Below are positions 9,509 to 17,425 of a DNA stretch of 63,613 nt, one piece after another. Under the pieces are notes generated by a model that was given only the letters and a program-made list of their open reading frames with translations, was not told the DNA's origin and searched no databases. How positions within the stretch are numbered: position 1 is the first letter of the stretch; each line of letters opens with the position of its first letter. Both the position numbers and the translations under genes were made by a program. Origin of the DNA: Actinomadura logoneensis (lineage in GTDB: Bacteria > Actinomycetota > Actinomycetes > Streptosporangiales > Streptosporangiaceae); NCBI RefSeq assembly GCF_003428695.1, contig NZ_QURH01000110.1, positions 1-63,613 of the forward strand. Direction: 5' to 3'.

Positions 9509-10282
9509 TCAGGAGAGGTTGTCGCGGAGGAAGGCGATGTCGGCGGCCTGGCCGTCCGACGGTGTCTCGACGACGACCGGGGCGCCCGCGCCGCGCACCA
9601 CGCCGAGGATCAGCTCCGGGTCGATCTTCCCGGCGCCGAGGTTGGCGTGCCGGTCGGCGCCCGAGGCGAACGCGTCCCGACTGTCGTTGCAGTGCACCAG
9701 GTCGATCCGCCCGGTGATCGCCTTGATCCGGTCGACCGCGTCGATCAGCTCCTCGCCCGCGGCGTGCGCGTGGCAGGTGTCGAGGCAGAAGCCGATCCGG
9801 GACTCCATGCCCCGGACGCCCGCCAGGACCTCCCAGAGCCGGGCGACCCGGTCGAACCGGCGGGCCATGGCGTTGCCGCCGCCCGCGGTGTTCTCGATCA
9901 GCACCGGGACCGGGACGTCGTCCATCCGCTCGAAGACCTTGCGCCAGTTCTCGAAGCCGGTCTCCGGGTCGTCGTCCTTCAGCACGTGGCCGCCGTGCAC
10001 GATCAGGCCCTTGGCGCCGATCGACGCCGCGCCCTCCAGGTGCTGGGCCAGCAGCTTGCGGCTCGGGATCCGGATCCGGTTGTTGGACGTGGCCACGTTG
10101 ATCACGTACGGCGCGTGGACGTAGACGTCCACGCCGGAGCCCGCAAGGTCGGCCGCGCCCTCGGGGACGACCGGCTTCTTCCAGCCCTGCGGGTCGCCCA
10201 GGAAGAACTGGACGACGTCCGCGTTCAGGGCGCGGGCGCTGTCGAGCGGACGGGTCTGGTCGACGTGGGCTCCGATGCGCAT
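9509..10282 (-). CDS. nfo: Deoxyribonuclease IV (AP endonuclease)
   Basis: 257 residues, a TIM-barrel Zn enzyme that cleaves 5' of abasic sites in base excision repair. It starts with the characteristic MRIGAHV. Metal-ligand motifs are visible along the barrel: [47 protein letters not shown] with HANLGAG, and VVETPSDG. Slightly shorter than E. coli Nfo, as usual in actinobacteria. Stands alone with its own start region; not part of an operon. Confidence 0.95.
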   Translation of the reverse strand: MRIGAHVDQTRPLDSARALNADVVQFFLGDPQGWKKPVVPEGAADLAGSGVDVYVHAPYVINVATSNNRIRIPSRKLLAQHLEGAASIGAKGLIVHGGHVLKDDDPETGFENWRKVFERMDDVPVPVLIENTAGGGNAMARRFDRVARLWEVLAGVRGMESRIGFCLDTCHAHAAGEELIDAVDRIKAITGRIDLVHCNDSRDAFASGADRHANLGAGKIDPELILGVVRGAGAPVVVETPSDGQAADIAFLRDNLS

Positions 10283-10382
10283 GCCATCGAGCCTATCCCC
10301 GCCCGTCCGCCCCGCGGCCCCGGACAGGCGGACCGCGCCGGACCCGCCTGGAGCCCGTCACCGCGACCGCCTGCCCGCCGCC

Positions 10383-10691
10383 TCAGATGGAGAAGCCGCC
10401 GTGGCGCAGCGCGAAGCCGAAGCCGACGAACGAGCCGACCAGGCCGATGACGTTCAGCCATCGCTCCCCGGTCGTCTTGGACGTCATCTGGGAGTACAGG
10501 GACAGGGGAAAGCCGATCACTCCGGCGAGCGCGCCGAAGAAGTGCGTCGCCGGGATCCAGCCGAGGACCAGCGCGAGCAGGCCCAGCACGACGGCTCCGC
10601 CGGCCAGCCCGTTCTGGACCGTGTGCCGCTCGGCCGCGCGGGCGGCGACGGCCGCGCGTTCGCTTCTGCGCCCGGCTACCTCCTGTGGCAT
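10383..10691 (-). CDS. Small membrane protein, unknown family
   Basis: 102 residues from an ATG preceded by AAGGGGGGTG. A basic N terminus is followed by three hydrophobic segments (AGGAVVLGLLALVLGW, FFGALAGVIGFPLSLY, and VIGLVGSFVGFGFAL) with a polar TSKTTGERW loop, a DUF4190-like or DUF6223-like arrangement. Function unknown. Divergent from the small coiled protein gene at 11011. Confidence 0.75.
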   Translation of the reverse strand: MPQEVAGRRSERAAVAARAAERHTVQNGLAGGAVVLGLLALVLGWIPATHFFGALAGVIGFPLSLYSQMTSKTTGERWLNVIGLVGSFVGFGFALRHGGFSI

Positions 10692-11010
10692 CGGGACACC
10701 CCCTTGGGATAGGTGCGGTGTGTGTCTGGCTCGGTTGTCGAGCGCGCGGACCGTGCCGGCGGCGCGAACCAGAAGGGACGGCGCGGACCGCAGGGATACG
10801 GACCGCGCACCCGCCCGGACCACGCGCCCCGTGCGGACCGCGTGCCCGTGCCGTGCCCGCCGCGCGCCCGGCGGGGCGGGCCGTGCACGTCCCGAAGATT
10901 CCCGGACGGGACGCGGGTCAATCCGGAGCGCGTGCGCGGAAATGTCGGCGGCACCCGGTAACGTCGAACAGGAATTCGACCGGACCTGTCCGGCCGGGGA
11001 GGGGCTGATC
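10692..11010. other. Divergent intergenic region
   Basis: Roughly 320 bases between two divergent small genes. Very GC-rich and without a convincing ORF; it must contain both promoters. The ribosome site GGGGAGGGG (10997-11005) belongs to the gene at 11011. Confidence 0.45.
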
Positions 11011-11181
11011 ATGAGGGAGAGCGAACTGGCGGTCATCGGCGACGCCGAGCTCGTCGAGGAACTGTCCATGCTGACGACGCAGACCGCCCGCATGCGGGCG
11101 CGGATGGTCGACATCATGACCGAGCTCGAACGCCGCCGCTGCGCCCGTCCGGCACAGCACGCGGCGTCCGCCCGCCGCTGA
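11011..11181 (+). CDS. Small helical protein (56 aa), unknown
   Basis: ATG at 11011 six bases after GGGGAGGGG. The product is almost entirely charged, amphipathic helix ([16 protein letters not shown], then [20 protein letters not shown]), probably a short coiled coil, with a basic tail. Codon third positions are strongly G/C biased, supporting translation. No family recognised. It lies upstream of the rpsF promoter region and is probably its own transcription unit. Confidence 0.6.
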   Translation: MRESELAVIGDAELVEELSMLTTQTARMRARMVDIMTELERRRCARPAQHAASARR

Positions 11182-11488
11182 GCCCGTGCCGCCGAGCCCG
11201 AACGGCCAGGCCCCGAGCGGCCGGGGCCGAGCGGTCGGGGCGGAGCGGCCGGTAGAGCGGCCGAGCGCGGGTCCGGGCACGGTGGCGGGCGCGGCATCGC
11301 GTGCGGCGTCGCCCCCGAGTCCGGGAATGGCTCGCACGCTGCCGAGTCTTGATAGCCTGTATCGGTCTCGCGGCCGGTCCGCCGGTGCGGACGGGCGCCC
11401 CGAGGGGCGCGGGCCGCGACGGACGCAAGAAGCCCTCCTGTCACGGAGAGACCGTGACCGCATCAGTCCAGAGGAGGTAGGGACAAGC
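11182..11488 (+). promoter_or_regulatory. Leader/promoter region of the rpsF operon
   Basis: About 300 bases before rpsF without a gene. The AT-richer CTTGATAGCCTGTATCGG (11348-11365) could contain core promoter elements. GAGGAGGT at 11471-11478 is a strong ribosome site for rpsF. No clear S6:S18-binding leader was identified by eye. Confidence 0.4.
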
Positions 11489-11779
11489 ATGCGTCGCTAC
11501 GAACTCATGACCATCCTCGACCCCGCGATCGACGAGCGCACCGCGGGTGCCGCTCTCGACCCGTTCCTGAAGGTCGTCAAGGACGACGGCGGGAGCGTCG
11601 AGAAGGTCGATGTCTGGGGCCGCCGTCGGCTGTCCTACGACATCCAGAAGAAGTCCGAAGGCATCTACGCGGTGATCGACCTCACGGCCGAGCCCGCGAC
11701 GGTCAAGGAGCTCGACCGTCAGCTCAACCTGAGCGAGACGATCCTCCGTACCAAGGTCATCCGCCCCGAGGTCCACTGA
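11489..11779 (+). CDS. rpsF: 30S ribosomal protein S6
   Basis: 96 residues, the usual length. Starts [12 protein letters not shown] and continues with [26 protein letters not shown], the conserved core; S6 binds S18 and 16S rRNA in the platform of the small subunit. First gene of the rpsF-ssb-rpsR-rplI operon; the S6/Ssb/S18/L9 order is conserved across actinobacteria. Confidence 0.98.
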   Translation: MRRYELMTILDPAIDERTAGAALDPFLKVVKDDGGSVEKVDVWGRRRLSYDIQKKSEGIYAVIDLTAEPATVKELDRQLNLSETILRTKVIRPEVH

Positions 11780-11820
11780 GCCGGAGCGGTCCAGCCCACC
11801 ACCAGCCGGAGCGAAGCCCC

Positions 11821-12363
11821 ATGGCAGGCGACACCGTAATCACGATCGTCGGGAACCTCGTCGAGGACCCGAATCTGCGTTTCACCGCGAGCGGCCAGGC
11901 GGTCGCGTCCTTCCGCATCGCCTCGACGCCGCGGTTCTTCGACCGCCAGTCGAACGACTGGAAGGACGGCGAGGCGCTGTTCCTCACCTGCAACGTCTGG
12001 CGGCAGGCGGCCGAGAACTGCGCCGAGAGCCTGCAGCGCGGCATGCGGGTGATCGTCCAGGGCCGGCTCAAGCAGCGCTCGTACGAGACGCGCGAGGGTG
12101 AGAAGCGCACCGTGTTCGAGGTCGAGGTCGACGAGGTCGGCCCGTCCCTGCGCAACGCCACCGCCAAGGTCAACAAGACCCAGCGGCAGGGCGGCGGAGG
12201 GAACTTCGGCGGCGGCGGTGGCGGCTTCGGCGGCGGCCAGGGCGGCCAGTCCGGCGGCGGTTTCGGCGGCGGCGGCCAGGGAGGCCCCTCGGGCGCTCCG
12301 GCCGACGACCCCTGGGCCACCGGCGGCGGGGGCGGCGGGTTCTCCGACGACCCCCCCTTCTAA
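11821..12363 (+). CDS. ssb: Single-stranded DNA-binding protein
   Basis: 180 residues. The N-terminal OB fold (about 1-115) has [20 protein letters not shown] and [14 protein letters not shown] Gly/Gln-rich flexible linker (about 120-165) leads to the acidic tip ending DDPPF, the docking site for replication and repair partners. Second gene of the operon, 41 bp after rpsF. Confidence 0.98.
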   Translation: MAGDTVITIVGNLVEDPNLRFTASGQAVASFRIASTPRFFDRQSNDWKDGEALFLTCNVWRQAAENCAESLQRGMRVIVQGRLKQRSYETREGEKRTVFEVEVDEVGPSLRNATAKVNKTQRQGGGGNFGGGGGGFGGGQGGQSGGGFGGGGQGGPSGAPADDPWATGGGGGGFSDDPPF

Positions 12364-12420
12364 CCATCCACACCACGTCCATTCCCGCGTGAGCGGGGCT
12401 CTCCCCAAAGGAGCACCACG

Positions 12421-12657
12421 ATGGCGAAGCCACCTCCGCGCAAGCCGAAGAAGAAGGTTTGCGTGTTCTGCCAGGAGAAGATCTCCTACGTCGACTACAA
12501 GGACACGGTCCTGCTGCGGAAGTTCATCTCCGACCGCGGCAAGATCCGCGCCCGTCGCGTGACCGGCAACTGCACCCAGCACCAGCGGGACGTCGCCACG
12601 GCGATCAAGAACGCCCGTGAGATGGCGCTGCTGCCCTACACCAGCACCGCGCGCTGA
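12421..12657 (+). CDS. rpsR: 30S ribosomal protein S18
   Basis: 78 residues, preceded by AAAGGAG. It contains CVFC near the N terminus and CTQHQRD further on, the Cys pattern of the zinc-binding (C+) form of S18; many actinobacteria carry a second, zinc-free copy elsewhere. Core motif [17 protein letters not shown]. Third gene of the operon. Confidence 0.98.
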   Translation: MAKPPPRKPKKKVCVFCQEKISYVDYKDTVLLRKFISDRGKIRARRVTGNCTQHQRDVATAIKNAREMALLPYTSTAR

Positions 12658-12676
12658 GTCGGGGGGAAGTGACACC

Positions 12677-13123
12677 ATGAAGCTCATCCTGACCCAGCAG
12701 GTCACCGGCCTCGGCGAGCCCGGTGACGTCATCGAGGTCCGCGACGGCTACGGCCGCAACTACCTCGTCCCGCGCGGCTTCGCGATCCAGTGGACCCGCG
12801 GCGCCGAGAAGCAGATCGACTCGATCAAGAAGGCGCGTTCGGCCCGCGAGATCGCGACCGTCGAGCACGCCAAGGAGATCGCGGGGCAGCTGAAGGCCCT
12901 CAAGGTCAACCTGCGCACCCGCACCGGCAGCAACGGCCGCCTGTTCGGCGCCGTGACCGCCGCCGACATCGCCGCCGCGGTCCAGGCCGCCGACGGCCCC
13001 GAGCTGGACAAGCGCCGGATCGAGATCGGCAACCCGATCAAGACCGTCGGCACCCACCGGGTCAGCGTCCGGCTGCACCCGGAGGTCAGCGCCTCGATCG
13101 ACGTCAACGTCCTCGAGGGCTGA
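12677..13123 (+). CDS. rplI: 50S ribosomal protein L9
   Basis: 148 residues from the ATG at 12677 (GGGGGGAAG upstream). The N-terminal rRNA-binding domain shows KLILTQQVTGLGEPGDVIEV and GYGRNYLVPRGFA; a long connecting helix and a C-terminal domain (RTGSNGRLFGAVT) follow. Last gene of the operon, with a terminator directly after. Confidence 0.98.
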   Translation: MKLILTQQVTGLGEPGDVIEVRDGYGRNYLVPRGFAIQWTRGAEKQIDSIKKARSAREIATVEHAKEIAGQLKALKVNLRTRTGSNGRLFGAVTAADIAAAVQAADGPELDKRRIEIGNPIKTVGTHRVSVRLHPEVSASIDVNVLEG

Positions 13124-13141
13124 GCCGAACCCCGGTTCAGG

Positions 13142-13179
13142 ACGGCCGGGCCCCCGTATCACGGGGGTCCGGCCGTTTC
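13142..13179 (+). terminator. Terminator of the rpsF-rplI operon
   Basis: ACGGCCGG...CCCCGT (13142-13157) pairs with ACGGGG...CCGGCCGT (13161-13176) with small internal mismatches, followed by TTTCC. Confidence 0.75.
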
Positions 13180-13185
13180 CGTTGG

Positions 13186-13201
13186 CGTTTCATGTGAAAC
13201 G
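13186..13201. promoter_or_regulatory. parS-like ParB binding site
   Basis: The 16-mer CGTTTCATGTGAAACG matches the parS core GTTTCACGTGAAAC at all but one of 14 positions (T for C in the centre). Known parS sites cluster around oriC; the neighbouring rpsF-dnaB block is origin-proximal in related genomes. Seen directly; binding is inferred. Confidence 0.7.
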
Positions 13202-13283
13202 TCAGCGAACCTCCCGGTGCTTGGGAGGGGGCCCGCAGTGCGGCTACTTTCCGTAACCACATCGGTGGTTCGGAAGGGTCGGC

Positions 13284-14345
13284 ATGCAGGGTCTCGCAGC
13301 AGAAGAGCCAGAACAGCCGGATCAGGCCGATCCGCGTGATCCGTCGGCTCTGCTCCGGGCGGTGACCCGGCGCGGCCTGCTGGTCGGCGTCCTCGGCGCC
13401 TGGACGATGGACGCGCTGTGCGGGCCGCAGAATACGGCCATGGCGAACAATGCTTCGGGGCCCCGTCCCTCCACCGGCCACCACGGCGACGGCGCGCACG
13501 GCGGTGCGCGCGGTGTGCATGGCGGAACACGCGGTGGGTCCGGTGGTACGCAGGGTGCGTCCGGCGAGACCCCGAAGAACCTCGGGGGCGCGCGGTCCCA
13601 CGGGACCGGATCGCCGGCGCCGGTGGTCCACCCACGGCCGGACTGGAAGGCCCGTCCGCCGCGTCGCCCGGCGACCATCCTGAACAAGGCGCCCGACCGG
13701 ATCGTCGTCCACCACACCTCGACGCCGAACTCGCCCGACACCTCGCTCGAACACGCCTACCGGCTCTCCCGCGACATCCAGCGGTTCCACATGGACGCCC
13801 GCGGCTGGGACGACACGGGCCAGCAGCTCACCATCAGCCGCGGCGGGATCGTCATGGAGGGCCGCAACCGCAGCCTCCGCGCCATCCGTTCGGGGAAGCT
13901 CGTCCTCGGCGCCCAGGCCCTCAACCACAACTCGCACACGATCGGGATCGAGAACGAGGGCACCTACGGTTCCGAGGACCCGCCGGACGCGCTCTGGTCG
14001 GCGCTGGTCGAGGTCTGCGCGTGGCTGTGCGTCCGGTACGACCTGCATCCGGCGGCGGCGATCGTCGGGCACCGCGACCTCACCGACACCGACTGCCCGG
14101 GGGACCGCCTCTACGCCCTGCTGCCCGATCTGCGCAGCGACGTCGCCCTCCGCCTGTCGTCGCCGGACGCCCTGGCGGTCGCCGAGGACGAGGGGCCTCC
14201 GCCCGGCCTGCTCGGCGACCCGCCGTTCACGGAGCCCGCGTCGAGGTCGTCCCGGCCCGGCACGGCGTCCCGCAGGCCGGACGCCGAGGGCCTGTCCCTA
14301 CCCCGCAGCCTCAAGGGCTTCCCGCGCACCAAACGCGCTCACTAG
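13284..14345 (+). CDS. N-acetylmuramoyl-L-alanine amidase (PGRP/amidase_2), exported
   Basis: 353 residues. A TAT-like leader TRRGLLVGVLGAW lies near residues 28-40, then a Gly/His-rich linker, then an amidase_2/PGRP domain (about 120-300). Zn ligands are visible: the first His in VVHHTST, and His plus Cys in VGHRDLTDTDCPGD; NHNSHTIGIENEG is also conserved. It should cleave the lactyl-amide bond in peptidoglycan outside the cell. The tail (300-353) is Pro/Arg-rich. The gene follows the parS-like site and is separate from the rplI operon. Confidence 0.88.
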   Translation: MQGLAAEEPEQPDQADPRDPSALLRAVTRRGLLVGVLGAWTMDALCGPQNTAMANNASGPRPSTGHHGDGAHGGARGVHGGTRGGSGGTQGASGETPKNLGGARSHGTGSPAPVVHPRPDWKARPPRRPATILNKAPDRIVVHHTSTPNSPDTSLEHAYRLSRDIQRFHMDARGWDDTGQQLTISRGGIVMEGRNRSLRAIRSGKLVLGAQALNHNSHTIGIENEGTYGSEDPPDALWSALVEVCAWLCVRYDLHPAAAIVGHRDLTDTDCPGDRLYALLPDLRSDVALRLSSPDALAVAEDEGPPPGLLGDPPFTEPASRSSRPGTASRRPDAEGLSLPRSLKGFPRTKRAH

Positions 14346-14349
14346 CCGG

Positions 14350-14384
14350 CCCGCCCGACCGCGATCGGGTCGCGGGTGGGCGGG
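14350..14384. terminator. Hairpin between convergent genes
   Basis: An imperfect GC stem (CCGCCCGACCGCGA against TCGCGGGTGGGCGG) followed by CTCTT lies between the amidase gene and the convergent marR gene. Confidence 0.45.
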
Positions 14385-14412
14385 GCTCTTGGTGGTAGGG
14401 CCTGGGCGGCGG

Positions 14413-14841
14413 TCAGAGGGTGCCTTCGGTGGCGAGTCTGGCCAGTGCGCCGGAGGTGTCGGTGAACGTGGCGTCGCCGAGGATGGCGCGCAGCTCGGCG
14501 TTGAAGGCGTCGATCGTGGGCTGGGCGGCGCGCAGGGCCGCCTCGCCGGCGGGGGAGAGCCGCAGCACGACGGCCCGGTGCTCGTCCGGATGCGGCTCGC
14601 GGACGATGAGCTCCGCCGCGGTCAGCCGACCGACGAGGGAGGTGACGGCGGACTCGCGGAGGCCGAGCGTGTGGGCGAGGTCCCGTTGGGTGCGGCCGGG
14701 CCGGTCCTGGATCGCGAAGAGCGCGCCGAGCTGCGCCGTGGTGATCCCGGCGGCGGCGAGGCAGCGCCGGTCGGCCGCGAGCCGGAGCCGGTGCGCCGCG
14801 CGTTGCAGCAGGAAGAAGAGGCGCTCCTCGGGTTCGGCCAT
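14413..14841 (-). CDS. MarR-family transcriptional regulator
   Basis: 142 residues from the ATG at 14841. Winged-helix core: ITTAQLGALFAIQDRPGRTQRDLAHTLGLRESAVTSLVGRL, then the wing IVREPHPDEHRAVVLRLSPAG. Divergent from a PaaI-like thioesterase 67 bp away. The gap carries a perfect 8+8 palindrome, so it probably represses itself and the thioesterase, with a small aromatic or acyl ligand as inducer (inference). Confidence 0.9.
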   Translation of the reverse strand: MAEPEERLFFLLQRAAHRLRLAADRRCLAAAGITTAQLGALFAIQDRPGRTQRDLAHTLGLRESAVTSLVGRLTAAELIVREPHPDEHRAVVLRLSPAGEAALRAAQPTIDAFNAELRAILGDATFTDTSGALARLATEGTL

Positions 14842-14878
14842 ACGGCGATCTTGACAGACCCGGCCCGCATCTTCCATT

Positions 14879-14900
14879 CTCACTTCACTAGCGAAGTGAG
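14879..14900. promoter_or_regulatory. Probable MarR operator
   Basis: CTCACTTC, six spacer bases ACTAGC, then GAAGTGAG: a perfect inverted repeat in the short gap between marR and the thioesterase gene, right before the thioesterase ATG, where repressor binding would block initiation. Confidence 0.75.
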
Positions 14901-14908
14901 GATGGCCC

Positions 14909-15322
14909 ATGGAACTCGACCTCGGACTCGCGCAGAAGGTGCTGGCGGCGCAGCCGTTCAGCCGTCTGCTGGACGCGCGCATCACGGCCTTCGGTGACGG
15001 CGTGGCCGTCCTGGAGCTCGACATCCGCGACGAGCTGCGGCAGCAGAACGGGTTCGTCCACGGCGGCGTCCTGGCGTACGCGGCCGACAACACGCTCACG
15101 TTCGCCGCGGGGACGGTGGCGGGCGCGAACCTCATGACGGCGGGGTTCACGATCGACTACATGAAGCCCGCCGTGGGCGAGGTTCTGCGTGCGCGTGCGG
15201 AGGTCGTCCGTGCCGGGCGCACCCGTGTCGTCTGCCGTTGCGACATCTCCACCCTGGACGCCGAAGGCGCCGAGACGCTGTGCGCCGTCGCCCAGGGCGC
15301 GATCGCCGTCGGCGTCCGGTAA
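14909..15322 (+). CDS. PaaI-like hotdog thioesterase
   Basis: 137 residues. Hotdog-fold thioesterase with the HGGVLAYAADNTL helix after RQQNGFVHGG, which carries the catalytic Asp/Asn region, and a closing VVCRCDISTLDAEG strand. Members hydrolyse aryl- or medium-chain acyl-CoA. The neighbouring MarR gene and shared operator suggest induction by a metabolite. ATG lies 9 bases after the operator; GAGGATGG gives a weak ribosome site. Confidence 0.88.
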   Translation: MELDLGLAQKVLAAQPFSRLLDARITAFGDGVAVLELDIRDELRQQNGFVHGGVLAYAADNTLTFAAGTVAGANLMTAGFTIDYMKPAVGEVLRARAEVVRAGRTRVVCRCDISTLDAEGAETLCAVAQGAIAVGVR

Positions 15323-15478
15323 TCGGGGTCTGGGGGCGCCTCAGCTCCTGGGCGCCTGAGATTCGCCTGCCCGCGCCGCCTGGGGCTCGCGGCGTCCAGG
15401 GCTCGTCTGCTCGTCTGCTCGCCTGCTCGGCGCTCCCGGCCGCGGTCGTGCGGGCCTGGTGTTGTGCGGCGGGTGACG

Positions 15479-15673
15479 TCAGTCGGTCGAGCGGGGGCGG
15501 TCGTAGAGGGATCGGCGGCGGGCTATCTCGGGGTCGAGGGCCTCGACGATGGACCACAGGCCCGCGATGCGGGCCGCGAGTTCCTCGGGGGTGAGCGCGT
15601 CGGCACCGGCGTCCGCGAGATCGTCGATCGCGTCGGCGAGCCGGTCGATTCCCTCGCCCTCGGGTGAACACAT
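15479..15673 (-). CDS. Small helical protein (64 aa), resembles N terminus of DUF222/HNH proteins
   Basis: From the ATG at 15673: two amphipathic helices, RLADAIDDLADAGADALTPEELAARIAGLWSIV split by a proline turn, and a tail LDPEIARRRSLYDRP. The pattern is like the N-terminal helices of actinobacterial DUF222/HNH endonucleases, but no HNH part exists here, so it is either an independent small gene or a relic. It lies 70 bp after the MATE gene on the same strand. Confidence 0.5.
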   Translation of the reverse strand: MCSPEGEGIDRLADAIDDLADAGADALTPEELAARIAGLWSIVEALDPEIARRRSLYDRPRSTD

Positions 15674-15743
15674 GTTCGAATGATAGCGAGTGGGGTCCCT
15701 GGGACGGGTGAGCCTGACGCCATGTCCGAGAAGGTCGGACTCG

Positions 15744-17087
15744 TCACGCCGCGGAGGCGTCCTGTCGCGCACGGCAGCGGACGGCGCCGGTCACCAACCA
15801 CGCGTCGCCCCTCGCGCGCACGCCCAGGGTGAGCATGCGCGTGAGCATCCACAGGCCGATCGCGCCCCACAGGCCGACCAGGCTCCAGTGCGCCCAGTAG
15901 AAGAGCAGCGCGGCGGGGAGGAAGACGACGGTGGCGATGAGCGTCGTCCACGCCAGGTAGGTCCCGTCGCCCGCGCCGATGAGGATGCCGTCCAGGACGA
16001 AGACCACGCCCGCGACGGGTTGCAGCACCGCCACGACCAGCAGCGATGCGATGAGCAGCCGCCGGACGTCCGGGTCGGAGGTGAACAGCGAGGGAAGCCA
16101 CGGCCGGACGGCCATGATCAGCAGGCCGAACACCACGCCGCCGCCCACGCCCCAGACGACCATCCGCCGGGTGGCCGCTCGAACGCGGGGGACGTCGCCC
16201 GCTCCCAGGTACCGTCCGGTGATGGCCTGGCCCGCGATGGCGAGGGCGTCCAGCGCGTACGCCAGCAGTGACCAGACCTGGAATCCGACCTGGTAGGCCG
16301 CGATCTCGGCGTCCCCCATGCGGGCGGCCACGGACGTCCCGACGACGAGCACGATGCGCAGCGCGGCCGTCCGCACCAGCAGCGACGCTCCGGCGGACGC
16401 GGCCGTCCGCAGCCCGGCCATGTCGGGACGCAGGCCCGCCCCGTGGCGCCGGGCGGCGCGCGCGACGACGGCGACGTAGACCGCCGCGCTGCCCGTCTGG
16501 GCGATGACCGTTCCCCAGGCCGACCCGGCGATGCCCCAGTGGAAGCCGAGGACGAACGCGGCGTTCAGCGCGAGGTTCAGCGAGAAGCCGCCGACGGAGA
16601 CGACGAGCGGGATGCGGGTGTCCTGCAGGCCCCGCAGCACGCCCGTCCCGGCGAGCACCACCAGCATGGACGGCACGCCGAACAGGCTGATCGCCATGTA
16701 GGTGCGGGCGTACGGGTCCACCGCGTGGGACGCGCCGAACACGTCCACCAGCCACGGGACCAGGGGCAGCCCGACGGCGACGACGCCCACGCCGATGACG
16801 AGCGCGAGCCACATGCCGTCCACACCCTGGCGGATGCCGGCGCGCAGGTCGCCCGCGCCCACCTGGCGCGCCACGCCCGCCGTCGTCCCGTAGGCGAGGA
16901 AGACCGAGAGGTAGACGAGGGTGTTGAGGAGCTGGCTCGCGACGCCGAGCCCGCCGAGCTGCGCGGTGCCGAGCGTGCCCACGATGGCCGAGTCCGACAG
17001 CAGGAACAGGGGTTCGGCGACCAGCGCGCCGAAGGCGGGCACGGCCAGCCGCAGGATCTCGCGGTCCTGCTTGCGGGATGCGCTCAT
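15744..17087 (-). CDS. MATE-family multidrug/cation antiporter (DinF-like)
   Basis: About 447 residues with 12 predicted membrane helices in two pseudo-symmetric halves. Typical features: LAVPAFGALVAEPLFLLSDSAIVGTLGTAQLGGLGVA at the first helix pair (with the DinF-branch Asp) and the second-half repeat beginning ALRIVLVVGTSVAARMGDAEIAAYQV. It would use a Na+ or H+ gradient to expel drugs or metabolites. The ATG at 17087 is chosen; a GTG at 17099 in frame is possible. Divergent from dnaB. Confidence 0.9.
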   Translation of the reverse strand: MSASRKQDREILRLAVPAFGALVAEPLFLLSDSAIVGTLGTAQLGGLGVASQLLNTLVYLSVFLAYGTTAGVARQVGAGDLRAGIRQGVDGMWLALVIGVGVVAVGLPLVPWLVDVFGASHAVDPYARTYMAISLFGVPSMLVVLAGTGVLRGLQDTRIPLVVSVGGFSLNLALNAAFVLGFHWGIAGSAWGTVIAQTGSAAVYVAVVARAARRHGAGLRPDMAGLRTAASAGASLLVRTAALRIVLVVGTSVAARMGDAEIAAYQVGFQVWSLLAYALDALAIAGQAITGRYLGAGDVPRVRAATRRMVVWGVGGGVVFGLLIMAVRPWLPSLFTSDPDVRRLLIASLLVVAVLQPVAGVVFVLDGILIGAGDGTYLAWTTLIATVVFLPAALLFYWAHWSLVGLWGAIGLWMLTRMLTLGVRARGDAWLVTGAVRCRARQDASAA

Positions 17088-17211
17088 GGTCCTCGTCACG
17101 CCGATGGTCGGTAACCGACGTTCATCGTACGCTCCTTACTTCGGGTGACTTGCCCGACTTTCTTTCCCACACACCCGGTGGACAGCGTTCTCGCAGGTCA
17201 GTGGCGTGCTG

Positions 17212-17307
17212 TGGAGAACCGGGCGAAGATTTCCCCAGGGTTGTCCACAGGTCGTGCACAACCTGGACGGCGTGTCTGCACAGGGACTCCACAGGTCCGT
17301 CCACAGA
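17212..17307. promoter_or_regulatory. Cluster of DnaA-box-like sites upstream of dnaB
   Basis: TTGTCCACA at 17243-17251 is a perfect actinobacterial DnaA box. TTCTCCACA (complement of 17212-17220) and TTGTGCACG (complement of 17255-17263) each differ by one base, and CCGTCCACA (17299-17307) by two. They lie in the AT-richer 340-bp gap between the MATE gene and dnaB, which otherwise holds no gene. No AT-rich unwinding element or large box array is seen, so this is more likely a regulatory DnaA site or titration locus than oriC itself. Confidence 0.6.
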
Positions 17308-17425
17308 TCCTTTTGTCGTCGGCCCGGCGGGCCGGGAGAATGTCGGAGCCCTGGGGTAGATGTGGCTGGACGGCGACGAGGCGGACGGGGCCGCCCGGCG
17401 CCCGAGGTGAGGGGGTGTGCCCGGG

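Noticed and set aside
17100..17425. oriC itself
   Set aside because: Only a few DnaA-box-like sites, no dnaA/dnaN pair flanking and no AT-rich unwinding element; actinomycete oriC has many more boxes.
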